Assembly (NCBI GenBank): GCA_025200525.1
Contig: CM045758.1
Span: 169,770,101-169,834,100 of the forward strand
DNA: 64,000 nucleotides
Source of the DNA: Camellia lanceoleosa
Taxonomy: Eukaryota > Streptophyta > Magnoliopsida > Ericales > Theaceae
Direction: 5' to 3'
Below the pieces are notes generated by a model. That model was not told the origin of the DNA. It saw only the letters and a list, made by a program, of their open reading frames with translations, and searched no databases. The translations under genes were made by a program, and so were the position numbers. Position 1 is the first letter of the stretch; every line of letters starts with the position of its first letter. Below, piece by piece: positions 12,217-25,364 of the stretch.

Positions 12217-13102
12217 ATCTATCTAGACTACCGGTATGTCTATCTCTCGAGTAAAAGCAGATATCTCAACCCAACTGCACACAGGTGAGATGGATAAAGA
12301 CTTCTGATCCGAAGACTGTTGAGCGATGATCTCTTTTGGTGGCCTTTTTACCCTGCCTCTGATAAAGGAACACTGATTTTCCCTTGAACGGAATCTCTGA
12401 CCTGACAAAGTCTATTGACATGAGTCCAATGAACCTAGGGGATATCGAAGCCTTCTGAAGCTATGGTTCCAAGACTACCTTGCAAAAGAGAAAACAGACA
12501 GCACCTCAGCCTGATTTCACCAAAACCAAAATGAGCAAAATTGAATAGTGTGCCCCTCTGATTCTGCCACAAGTTCTGCCTGTAAACTGATACCCTCAGG
12601 TAAAACTGATTCCCAAGTATTGGTGCCCTTAGGCCTGATACCCAGACTTGCAAACTGATACATGCATTCCTATAGAGACGCACTCTAAAAGCACATAACA
12701 AACAAGTGAGAGCCAAAACACCCCTATGTTGGGGTAAGGTTTCCCTGTCCTATTTTATCAGGAGCTAGGGTTTCACTATGCACGCACCAGTTTCAAACAA
12801 CCTATAATCGAGTAAGCAACCTGTCCTAGCTTGGAATAGTCACTACGGATTCCGAATATACACTAGGTCGAATGGTCAAAAAGGGTGCCCCGGTAAAAAT
12901 TGGGGTTTGTGTTCCCGTCGTGGCAGAGCCCGCAACCGGTCAGCCTTATGGCACGCTTCTCGAAGCGAGCCTCCGGCAAACCGTTCAGGAATAGCATACG
13001 GCAAACACGGTGTCCTAGGTGCACCAACGCAAATACAATGCAAAGAAACACATAAGTGTAGTCAAAACAAGATATCATGAGTTCGAGTCAAGTTCTCTAA
13101 CT
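12217..13102. other. Leader between PBS and gag of element A
   Basis: About 0.9 kb with no coding region I recognise on either strand. This is the expected position of the untranslated leader (or, in some Ogre elements, an extra ORF1), but no ORF1 is visible. Confidence 0.5.
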
Positions 13103-13119
13103 CCCCGGTAGAGTCGCCA
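13103..13119 (-). other. Primer binding site of element A
   Basis: On the minus strand TGGCGACTCTACCGGGG starts a few bases after the 5' LTR end. It begins with TGG, the complement of a tRNA CCA end. PBS sequences beginning TGGCGACTC are, from memory, typical of Ogre/Tat elements and have been assigned to tRNA-Arg; I could not check the tRNA match. Confidence 0.7.
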
Positions 13120-13124
13120 GAAAC

Positions 13125-16100
13125 TGTAGACGTTCCCGAATGTCCCGGGAGGGAATCCCATTTTGTTCATTAGGCTCACTACAGTTCAGGACTCAATGTC
13201 ACGGTCCTGTATCTAATCTCGCAGAGTGCAATGCAAGACCGTTGAATCATCAAAGAGTCCAAATCCGGCAAATCATTTTTTAAAACAGATTTTTTGAAAG
13301 AAGTGCCAAACATAGGCTGCTTTGCCAGATACAGAGTCGCCACCTAAATATTTATTTTGGGGGAATTTAGGAAACCCTGACTCGTTGCCTAAGGCCACGT
13401 GTCCGTCATCACCAAAGTTGCCTCGGCTCGAGAACTTGGGTACGATTGGGAAGGTCACTTAATGAGCACCCGCACTCGCCAAATCAAAGATCGGCCTCTA
13501 CTAACCATGATATCTAGTTTTGAAAACATTATGCGTTCTTATTCCGATTATTAGCCTAGATTTACTATGTGATACGCACAGCATACAAGTATAGACTGAG
13601 TCGCCTGAATTGGAACAAAACATTTCATGTTTGTTTTTTAAAACGGTTTGCTACTCGCAAGTAGGCTAAGATGTCCTCAGGTGGGCTTAGAAAACATGAT
13701 TTTGCCACTCTCAAATGGGCTTAAAACTCTCCATTGATGAATTGTTCAAATTCAAATAACCCAACCTTCACCCACAGGCATTCAGGCAGTTATATTACAT
13801 AAGCAGTTAACCTCATGGTAAGCATGCTATCATGGCAGTCACTCACACGCATGCAAGGATGCTAAAGCATAAAAACTTACCGAGTACTCCAAGGCAAAAC
13901 AGAAGCTATGTTAGAAATCCATGCATGATCCTAATTATGCTGAAATGCCTAATGCAACACATGCAGGAATGCAACTACAATAGGCTCGGCTATTCTAAAG
14001 ATGGCATGTGAAATGCTACAACTAACAAGTATTCAACTCGGGATTGAAATACAATGCAATTAGTATGATGTGCCGAGCCCGGTGCATGCAAGACAAATGA
14101 ATGGATGCAAACATGCGAGCATAAATATGCTAATTGAAACATGTCCTAATCTAACCATCATAAGCTGGTAAATAAAAGGGAGAAAGACGTGGGGTTGGAA
14201 GACATACATCACACGCACGTACACTAATTACAACATTGTCCTCCTCGGAGGGTCCGAATAAATAATACAATCCGAATAAATAATTACAGTCCAAATAAAT
14301 AATTGAATATTACAAAACCCTAATTAATTAATAAATTAACTAGGAAAGCAAAATAAACTAATATGCAAATCCATGGACCGCCTCAGCTCTGTTTCGAATG
14401 ATGAAAGACGCATGCATGCTCGAGCTGTCTCGCCGGGAAATTCCTCGTGATGCCTCGATTTGCCTCTGTTTGCAATTAATCCCGGAATGCTGTGCAAAGC
14501 TCTAGAAGGCTGCTAATTTCTGATTTGCTGCAACAGAGAGCAAGAAAGGGGCATGGCAAAGTATTTTCACATATGTATGCACACCTCGATCCTCGTGCCA
14601 CCAATCACGCATCTCGATGCATGATAGCCGAGGAGTCGAATTGCACGACTCGATGTGAAATGAATGCACATGTAAACACAACAAGGCCTAGACTCCATCA
14701 TGGTTAATCCGGAGTGTCGGTGACCGGGAATTGAGACACGTTCCATCACTTGGAGTACGAACCGTCCCTCATTTCCCATGCTTGGGCTAACCCCTATCCC
14801 AAACACAATGCAAATGAGATGGCATACACAATGTGACTAACATGCAACCTAGCATACGTAATGCTATGGACTAAAATGGCATACACAATGCACGTAGCAT
14901 AACATGTCATACACAATGCTCTAAAATATAACCTAGCATACGCAATGCTATGGACTAAAATGGCAAACACAATGCAAAATGGACTTACACCAATATGAGT
15001 GGACCTCAGCCACACTCACATCAGTGGCCATATGATGAAAATGAGACAACCGAAATACATGCAAACATGCACGGATGCAAATGACTGATCTTAAGACATA
15101 ACATGCAACTCTAACTAAGCATGGAAAAGGATAAAACATGGCATAGAATGGGACATGATACAACTCTGAAATGGCATAAAAGATGGTCCCGAAACATGTA
15201 AGTATGTCACACAATGCATGCTAGGGGGCCCGAGTACCGAAACTAGTGAAGTACGTTACACTAGAGGTACCCAAAGCGATGCACAAATGGAAAAACCAAC
15301 CCCAAACAAACTCTAGGTAGGTCTGAAACAATGGGAAAATGGCCTAAAATGGCCTAAAATGATGGCTCAACATGCAAGACAATGGAGCTCATTCAATGGC
15401 CCGAAAACAAGGCATTCATGGACAACTCTCAAGCACACTTAAGGAGTATAAAACATGGCAATATGGCATTGATACAAGCTCTGAAATATGATGTATAATG
15501 GACCCAAAACATGAACACACCTCAGTATATGCATGGAATGAACTTCAAAACTCAAAGTTAAGCATGCGTATTGAACTACAAGCATGCAAAACCAACATCA
15601 TTCAACCATGAGACCCAAAAATAGAGCTAGGGAAGTCCAAAATAAGCACAATATCAGTTTAAGGCATGGCCAAAAGGTGTTAAAATCAAGGGTCAACAAA
15701 GCATGCAAAGAAAGTTAGTGAACCATGAGTTACACTACAACTATATGGAGCATATGAAGGCTCACCAAACCAGACAAAAACAAAAGTATTCCATGACAAA
15801 ATATGTCCAAATAACCATTGAAACTCAGTCAATGCATGCAAGAATGATGGGCTCCTTTGAAAGGCCAACAAGGGGGTTGTTCTACACATGCATGATGGAC
15901 ACACACAATGGAAAAACCACCTCTGGACAAAGGTTCTGAGGGTTCTAAAACCCACTAAAAAGAGCCCTAAATGGGTCTAGAAAACATTCACATAAACGCC
16001 TCTTTGAAAGGCCTTGAATGGGATTGCTCTACACATGCATCAAAGACATAAAATATGGCCAAAAGGGCTCTGGACAGAGTCAAGGCAGACCTTGAAACTC

Positions 16101-17870
16101 ACAAATAATGGCTTGAAACAAGACTTCTGAACATGAAAAATGGAGCTCCTTTGGAAGGCCAACAAAGCTAGTAAAGAGAACAAGGGGTGAGAGGGTCACC
16201 CCTCTCTGATTTTAAGGCTCAAAAATACATCTAAGCCACTAAAAATCCACTATATTTTAGTGGCTAAAAGGCTAAACCAAGGGCAATGCAAATGCTCAAA
16301 TGCATGGCTCAAAGCATGAGGAAATGAAGCATGAAAGGGGGTAGATGACCCCAAACAGAAAAGAGTCCTGAAACAAACATGTTTAGAAGATCAAAATAAG
16401 ACTTTTTCCAGTTTATGTTGAAACCAAAAAATTCTTGCAAATAGGGCTAAGTTATGAAGCAAAATAATGCAAAAATGGAAGAAATGATGACTTACCCTTG
16501 TAGCATAGCAATGAAGCAAGTTCTGGACCAAGAAGGTGAGCCTTCAACCTTTGAAAAACAGCTCCAAAGTGATTGAATGGATGGTGGAGGTGGTAGGCTA
16601 TGAGGTGTAGTGTAAATGGCCAAGAATATTAGGGTTTGGAGCTTGAAGAAGAGAGCTATGGAGGGTGGGGTGTATCTATCTCAGCCAAATGTTTCTAACC
16701 CTTGCAAATGGAGAGGGAAGGTTTGTTTTATAGAGGAAGAGGGCCAAGGCTTCTTGGAGAAGCCTCAAGTAAAAAGGCCAAGCTTCTAAAAGAAGCTAAG
16801 CAAAAGGGTCAAGCCTCTCTTAGAAGCTAAGCAAAAGGGTCAAAACCTCCTTAAGAAGACAAACAAAAGGGTGAAATCTCAGAGAGTGGGTCAAATGCTA
16901 CACAGCTGGCACAGCTGTATGCAACTCAAGAAGGCCAAAAAGCAGAAGGTAGGCCGACCAGTTCAAGTGGTCAGCCGACCACTTGCCCTGGTCGGCCGAC
17001 CAGGGTTCAAAAAGGTTAATGTGAAATACTGGTCGGCCGTACCAGAAAGGTGGCGTCTCAGATGAGTACAACACAATTGTATGGTAGGAGATCAGAAATT
17101 GTGACCCAGGAGAGAGGAAAACCAACTTTCTAGCAAGGTTCAAACGGGTCAAGAAGAAAAGCTGGTCGGCCTATCCATATTGGTGGCCTCCCAGATGAGT
17201 ACAACACAATTGGTGGTATGGGAGACCCGAAATTGTGGCTCAAAAGTGAGGGAGACTACCTACCTGTCAAGAAAATCGGCTGGAGGAGAGAGAAATGGTC
17301 TCCAAAAGAATTGCTGGTCTCCCACCCCCGTACCACCTTCTTAACAATGAAACTAGGGTCCATACCAAAAATGAACCCAAACCGATGCAAAACGAAGGTT
17401 CGAGGGCCAAAACACGTAGTCTCGGGCCTCGAAAACAGGCTGTTAGGCACCGGAAGTGGCGTATGACCACAAAGGTGGTCTCCCGGGCCACAGTGTCCCT
17501 CTAGGGAGAGGAAACAAGGTGTATATCAAAAACCGGAGCAAACGGAGGTAGTTAAGTGGTCGGGAGCAGGCACCTGACGGCTCAAAAATCAAAAAGCGGT
17601 CTCCAAGCGGGAAAAGTGGCCTCGACCACGAAGCGTAGCCTCTGACCCCGAGGCGGTCTATGAGACCTCTCCCTCCCTTCGAGAAGAGAAAATAGAGAAA
17701 ACAGGACCTGGTTCACAAACCGAGGCAAAGCACAAAATAGCCCCGAAGTCCGGAGGCAAGGCTCTCAGCTGAGACTCCGCAACCTCAAAACGAGCACAAT
17801 ATGCATCATCACCGAGCGCTCAGTCAGTGACGTCTGAGTCTTAAGGTCGGTCAAAAATAGGGTGTCTACA
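13125..17870 (-). repeat. Complete 5' LTR of element A (4746 bp)
   Basis: Starts TGTAGACG and ends GTCTACA on the plus strand, so it has the TG...CA ends of an LTR and matching inverted termini. Read on the minus strand it has a ~1.14-kb U3 (17870 to the TATA at 16726) followed by an unusually long R/U5 of ~3.6 kb. U3 carries palindromic ggtcggccgaccag-type blocks (16970-17180) and aagcttct repeats (16750-16850). U5 contains a PBS-like TGGCGACTC motif at about 13328-13346. LTRs of this length are typical of the Ogre/Tat group. Confidence 0.9.
16726..16733 (-). promoter_or_regulatory. TATA box of LTR A
   Basis: Minus-strand CTCTATAAAAC lies 1.14 kb from the LTR start, equivalent in place to the TATA boxes of LTRs L1, B and E. 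The other LTR of A has a disrupted version. Confidence 0.6.
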
Positions 17871-20800
17871 CTAGGGTGATTGAAGAAGTCTTAGGAGACC
17901 AAATCATGTCGAAGCGATTAGCCGTAAATCGATGGCAAAGTGTTGCAAAGGGTTTGTCTGAGATAGTTGAGGAGCGAGCAATGAATGGCATTTGCGAAAT
18001 CAGCAAAGAACAGAAGGCAATGGAAGACTTGGTTGAGGTAAGGATAGATGAAAAGAACCTAGAAAAGTTCTTTTTGCTTGGCTCGTCTTTGTCCAGCGCT
18101 GAGAGAATAGAGGTCATGGAATTCTTAACCTCTAACATTGAAGTGTTTGCCTGGACACCACACGACATGCCTGGCATTGACCCAAATTTCATCTACCATC
18201 AACTTAATGTCCATCCAACTGCCAAACCAATTATTCAGCGAACTCGCCGATCGGCACTCCACCACGCAGAGATAGTGGCAGAAGAAGTAGGAAACTTGCT
18301 AGAGGCAGGAGCCATCAGAGAAGTACACTATCCCAGGTGGATCTCTAACACTGTAGTAGTGCCAAAGAAGAACGGCAAATGGCGCGTCTGCGTGAACTAC
18401 AAAACAGTTAACAAAGCATGCCTAAAGATAATTTCCCTCTACCACAGATAGACTAATTGGTGGACCTGACAGCAGGATGTAACCGACTTAGCTTCCTTGA
18501 TGCGTATCAGGGTTACCATCAAATCGCTATGTACGAACCGGACCAGGAGGTCACGTCATTTACAACACCCAGAGGACTATACTATTACAAGGTCATGCCC
18601 TTTGGCCTAAAAAACGCAAGGGCTACATTCCAACAGATGGTCACCAAAATGTTTGAACCATTGTTAGGCAGAATAATGAAGGCTTATATAGATGACATGG
18701 TGGTCAAAAGCAGAGATGAAAAGGACCATCTCAGGGACCTGGATGAAATGTTTCAAATTTGAAGTCCCACAAGTTGCGTCTAAACGTATCTAAGTGCGCG
18801 TTCGGTATGGGATCAGGCAAATTCCTAGGCTTTCTAGTGACCAACCGGGATATAGAAGCTGATCCCTCTCAGATCAAAGCCATCCAAGATCTTAAGAGGT
18901 CCAACACAGTCAAAGAAGTACAGCATCTCACTGGCCTAGCAGCTGCGCTCAATCGGTTCATAAGTCAGTCGTCAGACAGGTGTTGACCATTCTTCCAAGC
19001 ACTAAAAGCCAAATTTGAGTGGGATAATGAGTGTGACTGCGCCCTAGAAAGCTTGAAAGACTATATGATCTCTTCTCCATTGTTAGTAACCCCGGTACCA
19101 GGAGAAGAGCTCTTTTTGTACTTAGCAGTTTCACAGCATGCAGTCAACGCTGTGTTGGTCAAAGCAGAGGGAATCCAACACTTGCCTATCTTTTATGTTA
19201 GCAAGACCTTGCTGGGCGCTGAAACAAGGTACCTACCATTGGAAAAGCTGGCCTTAGCTTTGATGATGGCCTCAAGAAAGTTGTCACACTATTTCCATGC
19301 CCACACCATGATTGTCTTAACGGCTTTCCCCTTAAAGGCCTTGTTTGAGAGGGCGGATTTTTTTAGACGAATCTTGAAATGGGCAGTGGAGTTGGGGAAG
19401 TTCGATATCAAGTTTTAACCAAGAATCGCAATAAAATCCCAAGCTTTAGCAAACTTTTTGGCCGAGTTCACACCAAAAAGTCATCATGTCTGCCCAATCG
19501 GTTTGACCGGTGTAACTGAAAGAAGGGGGAAAGTGCCGCGAGAACTGCGCAACCCCCAAAGCAGGACGCCTAGTTACATAGCAAGCCATACAGGTTTAAG
19601 GACAGGGAAGAAGGAACAGACCATGCTATTCCCAGCGGGGACTCACCAAAAAGTAAAGACTTGAGGCAGTCTGACAATGAAGATCAAACCGCGACAGCGG
19701 ACATCGACCTGGAAGAAAAACATCAGCAACACCCTTGATCCCAAGACATAATCGGATCTTTCTACTTGCTAGAAGCTATTCGTTGAAGAGATGTGAAAAC
19801 TCTTTGTGGATGGAGCATCCAACAAGCACGGTGCAGGACTTGGCATAGCCCTCATCTCTCCAGATGGCCTAACAATTGAACAAGCAGTTAACCTTGGCTT
19901 CCCAGCATCCAACAACGAGGTGGAGTATGAAGCATTACTAGCAGGCTTAAAATCAGCACTTTACATGAAGACCATCGAGCTGATGGTGACAGTGACTCCC
20001 AGCTGGTAGTCAACCAAATTTCGGGCGACTACGAGGCAAAAGATGATAAGATGGCTAAGTACCATAAGTTGGTCAGAAAGGAGATCATAAAGTTCGAAGT
20101 AGTCCGGATAAAACAGATCGGCTGAGAAAAAAATAGCGGAAAGCGAGAAGAAAATAGTAAGCGAGCAATTTGGCGGTTTTGCATCAATGGCAGATACATC
20201 TATCCCATACCTATTACTGATCAACTTCCTACCTAGACTGAGTTTAGAAGAACCCAAAGTAGCCGAGGCATGTTGTGCCGAACTAGGCCCATCCTGGATG
20301 GACCCCATTATAGTATTTTTAAAAGAGTGCATCTTGCTTGAAGAAAAGAAAGAAGCCAACAAAATTAGAGAAAAATCACAACGATTTTGGCTCTCTCCAT
20401 CACTAGCATTGTACAAAAAATCCTTCACAGGACCTTACCTGAAATGTGTCCATCCCGGTAAGGTCGAGACATTTTTGTTCGAAATACACGAAGGCGTCTG
20501 CGGAAACAACCAAGGGGGAAGATCATTGGCCTACAGAGCAATTTCACAAGGATATTGGTAGCCATACATGCAAGCAGATTCAGAAAAATATGTCAACAAG
20601 TGCGAGAAATGTCAAAAGTTTACACCAAATACATCAACCAGCCGGAGAACTTCTACCATTGACTAGCCTATGGCCCTTTGCAATGTGGGGCCTGGACATA
20701 GTGGGACCACTTCCAACTGCACCCGGCAGTAGAAAGGCTCTGTTTGGTAAAGCTTTTGAAATTGAATTCTACCTATTAGTTTGAGTGTGTTATTTGGTTA

Positions 20801-21810
20801 CAGCTTTAGAAAATTAATTTCACATCTACTTTTTAAAACACTTTTCAAAACACTCACTTTTCAATATTATATGCCACATCATTCAATTCAAACTCTTTTT
20901 AAAACTCATAACCAAACAAATTTTCCACACTCAAATCATAATTCCAATACTCACAAACTCAAAATACAACTCTATTCTCAAATCCTAATTCTAAAACTTT
21001 ACCAAACGCAACCAAAAGTTCTTTCTCGCAGCAACAAACTACTTCGCAAAGTGGGTGGAAGCAGAAGCACTCACATCAATGAAAGAGAAAGACGTTAAGA
21101 AGTTCGTCTGGCAGAACATCATAACTCGATTCGGCATACCCAAGGCTCTACTATCCAACAATGGCACTCAATTCGATGGCAAAATCTTCAAGGGCTTTTG
21201 CGAAGAATACAAGATAGAATTTTACAACTCTATACCAGCATACCCTCAAGCAAATGGCCAGGCTGAAGCGTCCAACAAAGTCATCTTAGACGGTTTGAAG
21301 AAGAGGTTGGAGAGAGCAAAAAGCGAATAGGCTGAAGAGCTTCCTTATATTTTATGGATTTACCGTACCACACCTCAGCGATCAACTGGAGAAATGCCTT
21401 TTTCCTTAGCCTATGGCATGGAGGCAGTAATCCCGTTGGAAGTAGGCCTCCCTACTATTAGAAGTGAAAATTTTGAACTAAACTTGAATGGTGAAGCCAT
21501 AACCTTGGAACTCAACCTCGCGGAAGAAAGAATGGAAAGAGCACTAGTTCACATTGCCTCATACCAGCAAGAGTTATCTAGAAAATATAACAAAACAGTG
21601 CACCCGAGGCAATTCAAGATTGGAGATTGGTGCTTGCAAAAGTAATGGGCAACACTTTGGTACCTGAAGATGGCAAGTTTGAACCAAACTGGGAAAGACC
21701 ATACAAAGTGATTGGTTTTGCAGGAAAATGGACATATCACTTGGAAGATATGGATAACAAAGCTATTCCCAAGCCATAGAACACGGCCAATCTCAAACTA
21801 TTTTCTTTCT
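17871..21810 (+). pseudogene. pol: Dead pol of element D (RT-RH-aRNH-INT)
   Basis: Order of domains: reverse transcriptase (about 18140-18800; YIDD catalytic box at 18685-18696), RNase H (about 19050-19420), Tat-specific aRNH (about 19800-20110, LFVDGASNK), integrase zinc finger (about 20430-20620), integrase core (GLDIVGPLP near 20690; NGQAEASN near 21255) and C-terminal domain ending near 21780. Damage: 1-nt losses near 18423 and 18757 shift the frame; stop codons replace sense codons at about 18463, 18984 and 19416; another frameshift lies in aRNH near 19990; a 278-bp MITE interrupts the integrase core. The second integrase catalytic Asp reads Asn (LSNNGTQFDG). The gene is non-functional, but the family assignment is secure. 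Confidence 0.92.
20736..21013. mobile_element. MITE in D's integrase
   Basis: 278 bp with imperfect terminal inverted repeats: GGCTCTGTTTGGTAAAG at the left and, reversed, GGTTGCGTTTGGTAAAG at the right. It is flanked by aaa on each side. The integrase reading (GPLPTAPGSRK, then a Phe-Leu-Ala-type continuation) resumes directly after it, which proves insertion. The ends resemble PIF/Harbinger or hAT MITEs; a 3-bp duplication favours PIF/Harbinger, although aaa is not the usual TWA. Confidence 0.8.
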
Positions 21811-21914
21811 AGCTTTTCCTTAAAATACTTGTAATTTTTCTTTTTTTTTTTCAAATAAAGCAAGAAGTTTTTTCCAGCACAATTCTTTCTACTATAAAAA
21901 CTTCTCATAATCAT

Positions 21915-22850
21915 TGCCAATAGGGGTCAATAAAGAAGGTTGGCAGATTTGACCAACATTTAGCTCTTTTCAGTCAAGATAAGGATCTAGGTTGAAGAAG
22001 GTTAGCAGGTTTGACTAATACTTTTTCTTTCTTCAGCCGAGATAAGGATCTAGGCTGAAGGAAGTTTAGCAGGTTTAACCAACATTTAGCTCTCTTCAGT
22101 CGAGATAAGGATCTAGGCTAAAGAAGGTTAGTAGGTTTGACCAACACTTTTATTCTTGATTGAGATAAGGATCTAGGCTGAAGAAGGTTGGCAGGATTGA
22201 CCAACACTTTTTCTTCTTCAGCTGAGATAAGGATCTAGATTGAAGAAGGTTGGCAAGATTGACCAACACTTAGTTCTCTTTTTCAGCCGAGATAAGGATC
22301 TAGGCTGAACAAGGTTGGCAGGATTGACCAACACTTAGTTCTCTTCTTGGTAGAGATAAGGATCTAGGTGAAGAAGGTTAACGTGTTTGACCAAACATTT
22401 TTCTTCTTGGTAGAGATAAGGATCTAGTTTGAAGAAGGTTAGCGAGATTGACCAACATAGTTCTCTTCTTTAAGTAGAGATAAAGATCTAAACTGAAGAA
22501 GGTTGGCAGGTTTGACCAACATTTAGTTCTCTTCTTCAGCCAAGATAAGGATCTAGGCTGAAGAAGGTTGGCAGGTTTGACCAAACACTTTTTCTTCTTC
22601 AGCCGAGATAAGGATCTAGGCTGAAGAAGGTTGGCAGGATTGACCAACATTTAGTTTTCTTCTTCAGCCGAGATAAGGATCTAGGTAAGGATCTAGGCTG
22701 AAGAAGGTTGGTAGGATTGACCAACATTTAGTTCTCTTCTTCAGCCAAGATAAGGATCTAGGCTAAAGAAAGTTGGCAGGTATGACCAACATCTTTTCGG
22801 GATCTTGGACCTAGATGACTATCTCGGCCAAAGAAGGTTGGCAGGATTAG
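21915..22850 (+). repeat. ~65-bp tandem repeats downstream of pol in D
   Basis: About 14 units built around aagaaggttggcagg, attgaccaac, and gagataaggatctagg, following the integrase end by ~100 bases. Units differ by point changes and short indels, and one carries a partial internal duplication at 22680-22695. Minus-strand open frames inside it are repeat artefacts. Tandem arrays in this position (after pol, before the 3' LTR) also occur in element C. Confidence 0.85.
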
Positions 22851-22957
22851 GTAAGGCCTAGCTAAATTAGTCTGGCTTGGCATGGTGCAAAATATTAAAA
22901 CACAACAACCAAGTAAAAAAAAATGTAAAAAGGAAGCTTTTTTCATTTCATTACTAA

Positions 22958-23186
22958 GGCCTCGTTTGGGAACCCTCCTTTTTAGTCAAAAAGCCAAAAA
23001 GTTACTAAATTAGCCAAAAAGCCAACAACTTATACCAAAAAGTAAAAGATTCTCTTTTCTCTCTACTTTTTGTACATCGTTTCGTAAAAAGCCAAAAATT
23101 CATCCCAAACATACTAGTTTTTTTTAGCTCATATTTTAGCCAAATAGCCAAAAAGTTACTAAATTAGCCTGTTCCCAAACGAGGCC
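22958..23186. mobile_element. PIF/Harbinger-like MITE
   Basis: 229 bp with perfect terminal repeats GGCCTCGTTTGGGAA / TTCCCAAACGAGGCC, flanked by TAA on both sides (22955-22957 and 23187-23189). Internal sequence is rich in aaaaagccaaaaag. The 3-bp TAA duplication fits PIF/Harbinger (TWA targets). Confidence 0.88.
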
Positions 23187-23248
23187 TAAACAAATACAAG
23201 AGGAGCGGCTTGCAGCCCAGTTACATTTCTTGAAAAGGAAAAAGGAAA

Positions 23249-25364
23249 TCAAGCAAACAAATCATCTAGGTCGGCGTCCAAATCGACCCAGACCTCACCC
23301 AATGATAGGTCGGTTAAAGCATCAGCCCCCTGGTTAGGCTCGGTCATAGGCGCTTCGTCAACTACCTCGTCAAGGCTTGGCTAGAGTCCACTGGAGTAAG
23401 AGAGATAGAATGGCGGCCGAGTTGAGTGTTGGAAGCATTATGTGGAGCAGAGACCTCATTCTCCTCCCCCTCCTAAAGGAACTTTTGCTGGACCGCATTA
23501 GCATAATCCACTATATATCCCGGTATGAAGTGGGAAGGGGGATTCAGGAAAACCTCGGAGTCATGTCCGTAACCGAGCTTTTCAGCAGTGGCCTTCCAAC
23601 CGCACTTAAAGAAAATATCCTTTGCGGCTTTGCGCTGTTGGACATAAGTCTCATCTCCTTCCTTGAAGCCTTGGTCCTCTACGTCCTGTAGATTTTTCTT
23701 TACCTCCACCAACTCGGCATTCTTCTTCCTCTCCAGCTTCGCCAACTCCCGTAGGTAGCGATCTTTCTTCTCGGCCAATGCTTTCTGTTTGTCAGCCTCT
23801 GTCGTGCTGACCAGTTCGACTAGCCTTGCATTTTTGGTTTCTAGCTCTGCCAATTTAGCCTTAGCCTCTTTTAACTTGGCTGCCTTGGCATCAGCATCAG
23901 CAACGGCTGACCGCGCCGTCTTCCGCAGCTCAAGTACTCATTTATGAGCCACTTAGCTCTTCTGCATGGCTTGCGCAACATTCAGAACGGTTATAGAAAA
24001 ACCAAAGAATTGGGACCATCTCGGTATCATTTGTTGAATTATAGGGATTTTGAGACTTACTAATATCATCGACTTAGACTCCGAGCGAATAGCCTTCAGC
24101 TCGGTCAAGCCCTCATGCTGCTCCATGTCAGTAGACAGGCAAACGCTCTTTACCAAATTAAAGGCCAGAAAATGATCCTTCTCAACACTAATAGAGTTAG
24201 AGGCCGTCATTGCGCGACCCCAGAAGGTGACAGATAGTGCCCACACCGGCGGTGTGGGAGGATTTGAAGGGCTAAGTCGGTCGCGACCTTTGGAGTGAGT
24301 TGTTTCTTGGAGCTCGATTCCAGATGGCTTGGTGTCATCCTCATCCCTCAGGCGTTATGTACGTGGCCGCTTGTTTGGTCGAGATAATGAAGCTCAGGTT
24401 ATGGGGAGGGCCATCACAACCTCGTGTGTCTGACCGGCCTATGGTGCCTCGGTTTGAACATCGGCAGTTAGAGTTGTGGTTTGTTAGGTGATTAGGGCAC
24501 AAACAGCATAGCGCTTGGCCATTTCTTGTTCTTCAGTGAGGGAATAAGGTTGATTTGGGTCATGTTTGGGTCCGGTTCAGGTGATGGTTCAAGGAGAAAA
24601 TTAGTCACCCTAGTCTTCCTCCTTCCGCTATACCGATAGGTTGGTTCGAAGTTAAGCAACTCGGCCTAACCACGATGACGGTATCAGAGCACAGCATGAA
24701 AGGCGTCTTGGTTGGCGTATGAGTAATGTGATTTAAGCTGGTTTAAGTCTGCACAAAAGAAAAACAAAACGCTTATGTTAGCCTGATATAAAATTATAGC
24801 CTAGAATAGCAAAACAAAAACAAAAAATTAAACCGAGGTATTCTTACCAGCAGTCCCTTTATTCCAGTTTATATTACAACCTGGTATCTGGGCTTCTTGA
24901 TCTTCAAAATTACCCGAAATCCAAAAAAAAATTTCATCATTCAAGTCTTTATTTGGTGTATTTTTTATAATTTTCTCTCGGCCTCTTCTTACCCTTAAAT
25001 AGTACACCCAACCGTCGTCATTTTGGCCAAGCAAATATTGGTGAAAAAGCTCAGCCAATCTGAGGTTGGGGCCGAGCCAACGGTTTAGCTCGGCAATGCC
25101 ATTTATTATTCTATAAGTGTTGGTGCTGAGTTGGGTTAGGCATAATCTTGTCTGCCTGAGGAACTCGCATATGAGTGGTTGTACAGGGAACCAAAGACCG
25201 GCCTCTACAATTGATATTACGGTCAAAGGAACGAAGCCCGGTTTTTCCCAGGGCATGGTATCTAGTTCGGCTAAGGAAAGGTGGACATCGTCTGGGATAT
25301 GGTAGTCTTTTCAGAATTCAACGATGGCCCTAGGTGAGTTTACTAGGAAACGGTATTTGCCCAT
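23249..25364 (-). pseudogene. Antisense accessory ORF of D: gypsy transposase-like domain (GTD) protein
   Basis: Minus-strand ORF lying between D's pol and its 3' LTR, so antisense to the element. It starts MGKYRFLVNS at 25364, has an in-frame TGA at 25313-25311, then KDYHIPDDVHLSLAEL and the core LWFPVQPLICEFLRQT ... LTQLSTNTYRIINGIAEL. This resembles the so-called putative gypsy-type transposase domain (Pfam PF04195, as I recall) found in plant Tat elements. A frameshift follows (about 24250-24830), then a Glu/Lys-rich coiled coil (23853 to about 23650), a conserved NPPSHFIPGY segment, another stop near 23473 and the end DLDADLDDLFA. Despite the name, no transposase activity has been shown for this family to my knowledge. 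It is broken here; function unknown. Confidence 0.75.

Larger units (their letters stand above)
1939..17870 (-). mobile_element. Element A: gag-only Tat/Ogre-type LTR retrotransposon
   Basis: Two long direct repeats (1939-5830 and 14005-17870) bound an internal region with PPT at the left and PBS at the right, so the element reads on the minus strand. Two small base changes per 60-base block is typical in the stretches I aligned (for example 2401-2460 against 14485-14544). Only gag is recognisable; no protease, reverse transcriptase, RNase H or integrase is present between gag and the PPT. It is therefore a non-autonomous derivative, either internally deleted or of the gag-only type. Its right edge abuts element D's pol at 17871, so ctagg (17871-17875) should be the target duplication, with its partner outside the window. 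Confidence 0.85.

Noticed and set aside
24684..24696. ggtatcagagcac, resembling a tRNA-iMet primer binding site
   Set aside because: It lies inside the antisense GTD ORF, with no LTR end next to it, and the leading T of TGGTATC is replaced.
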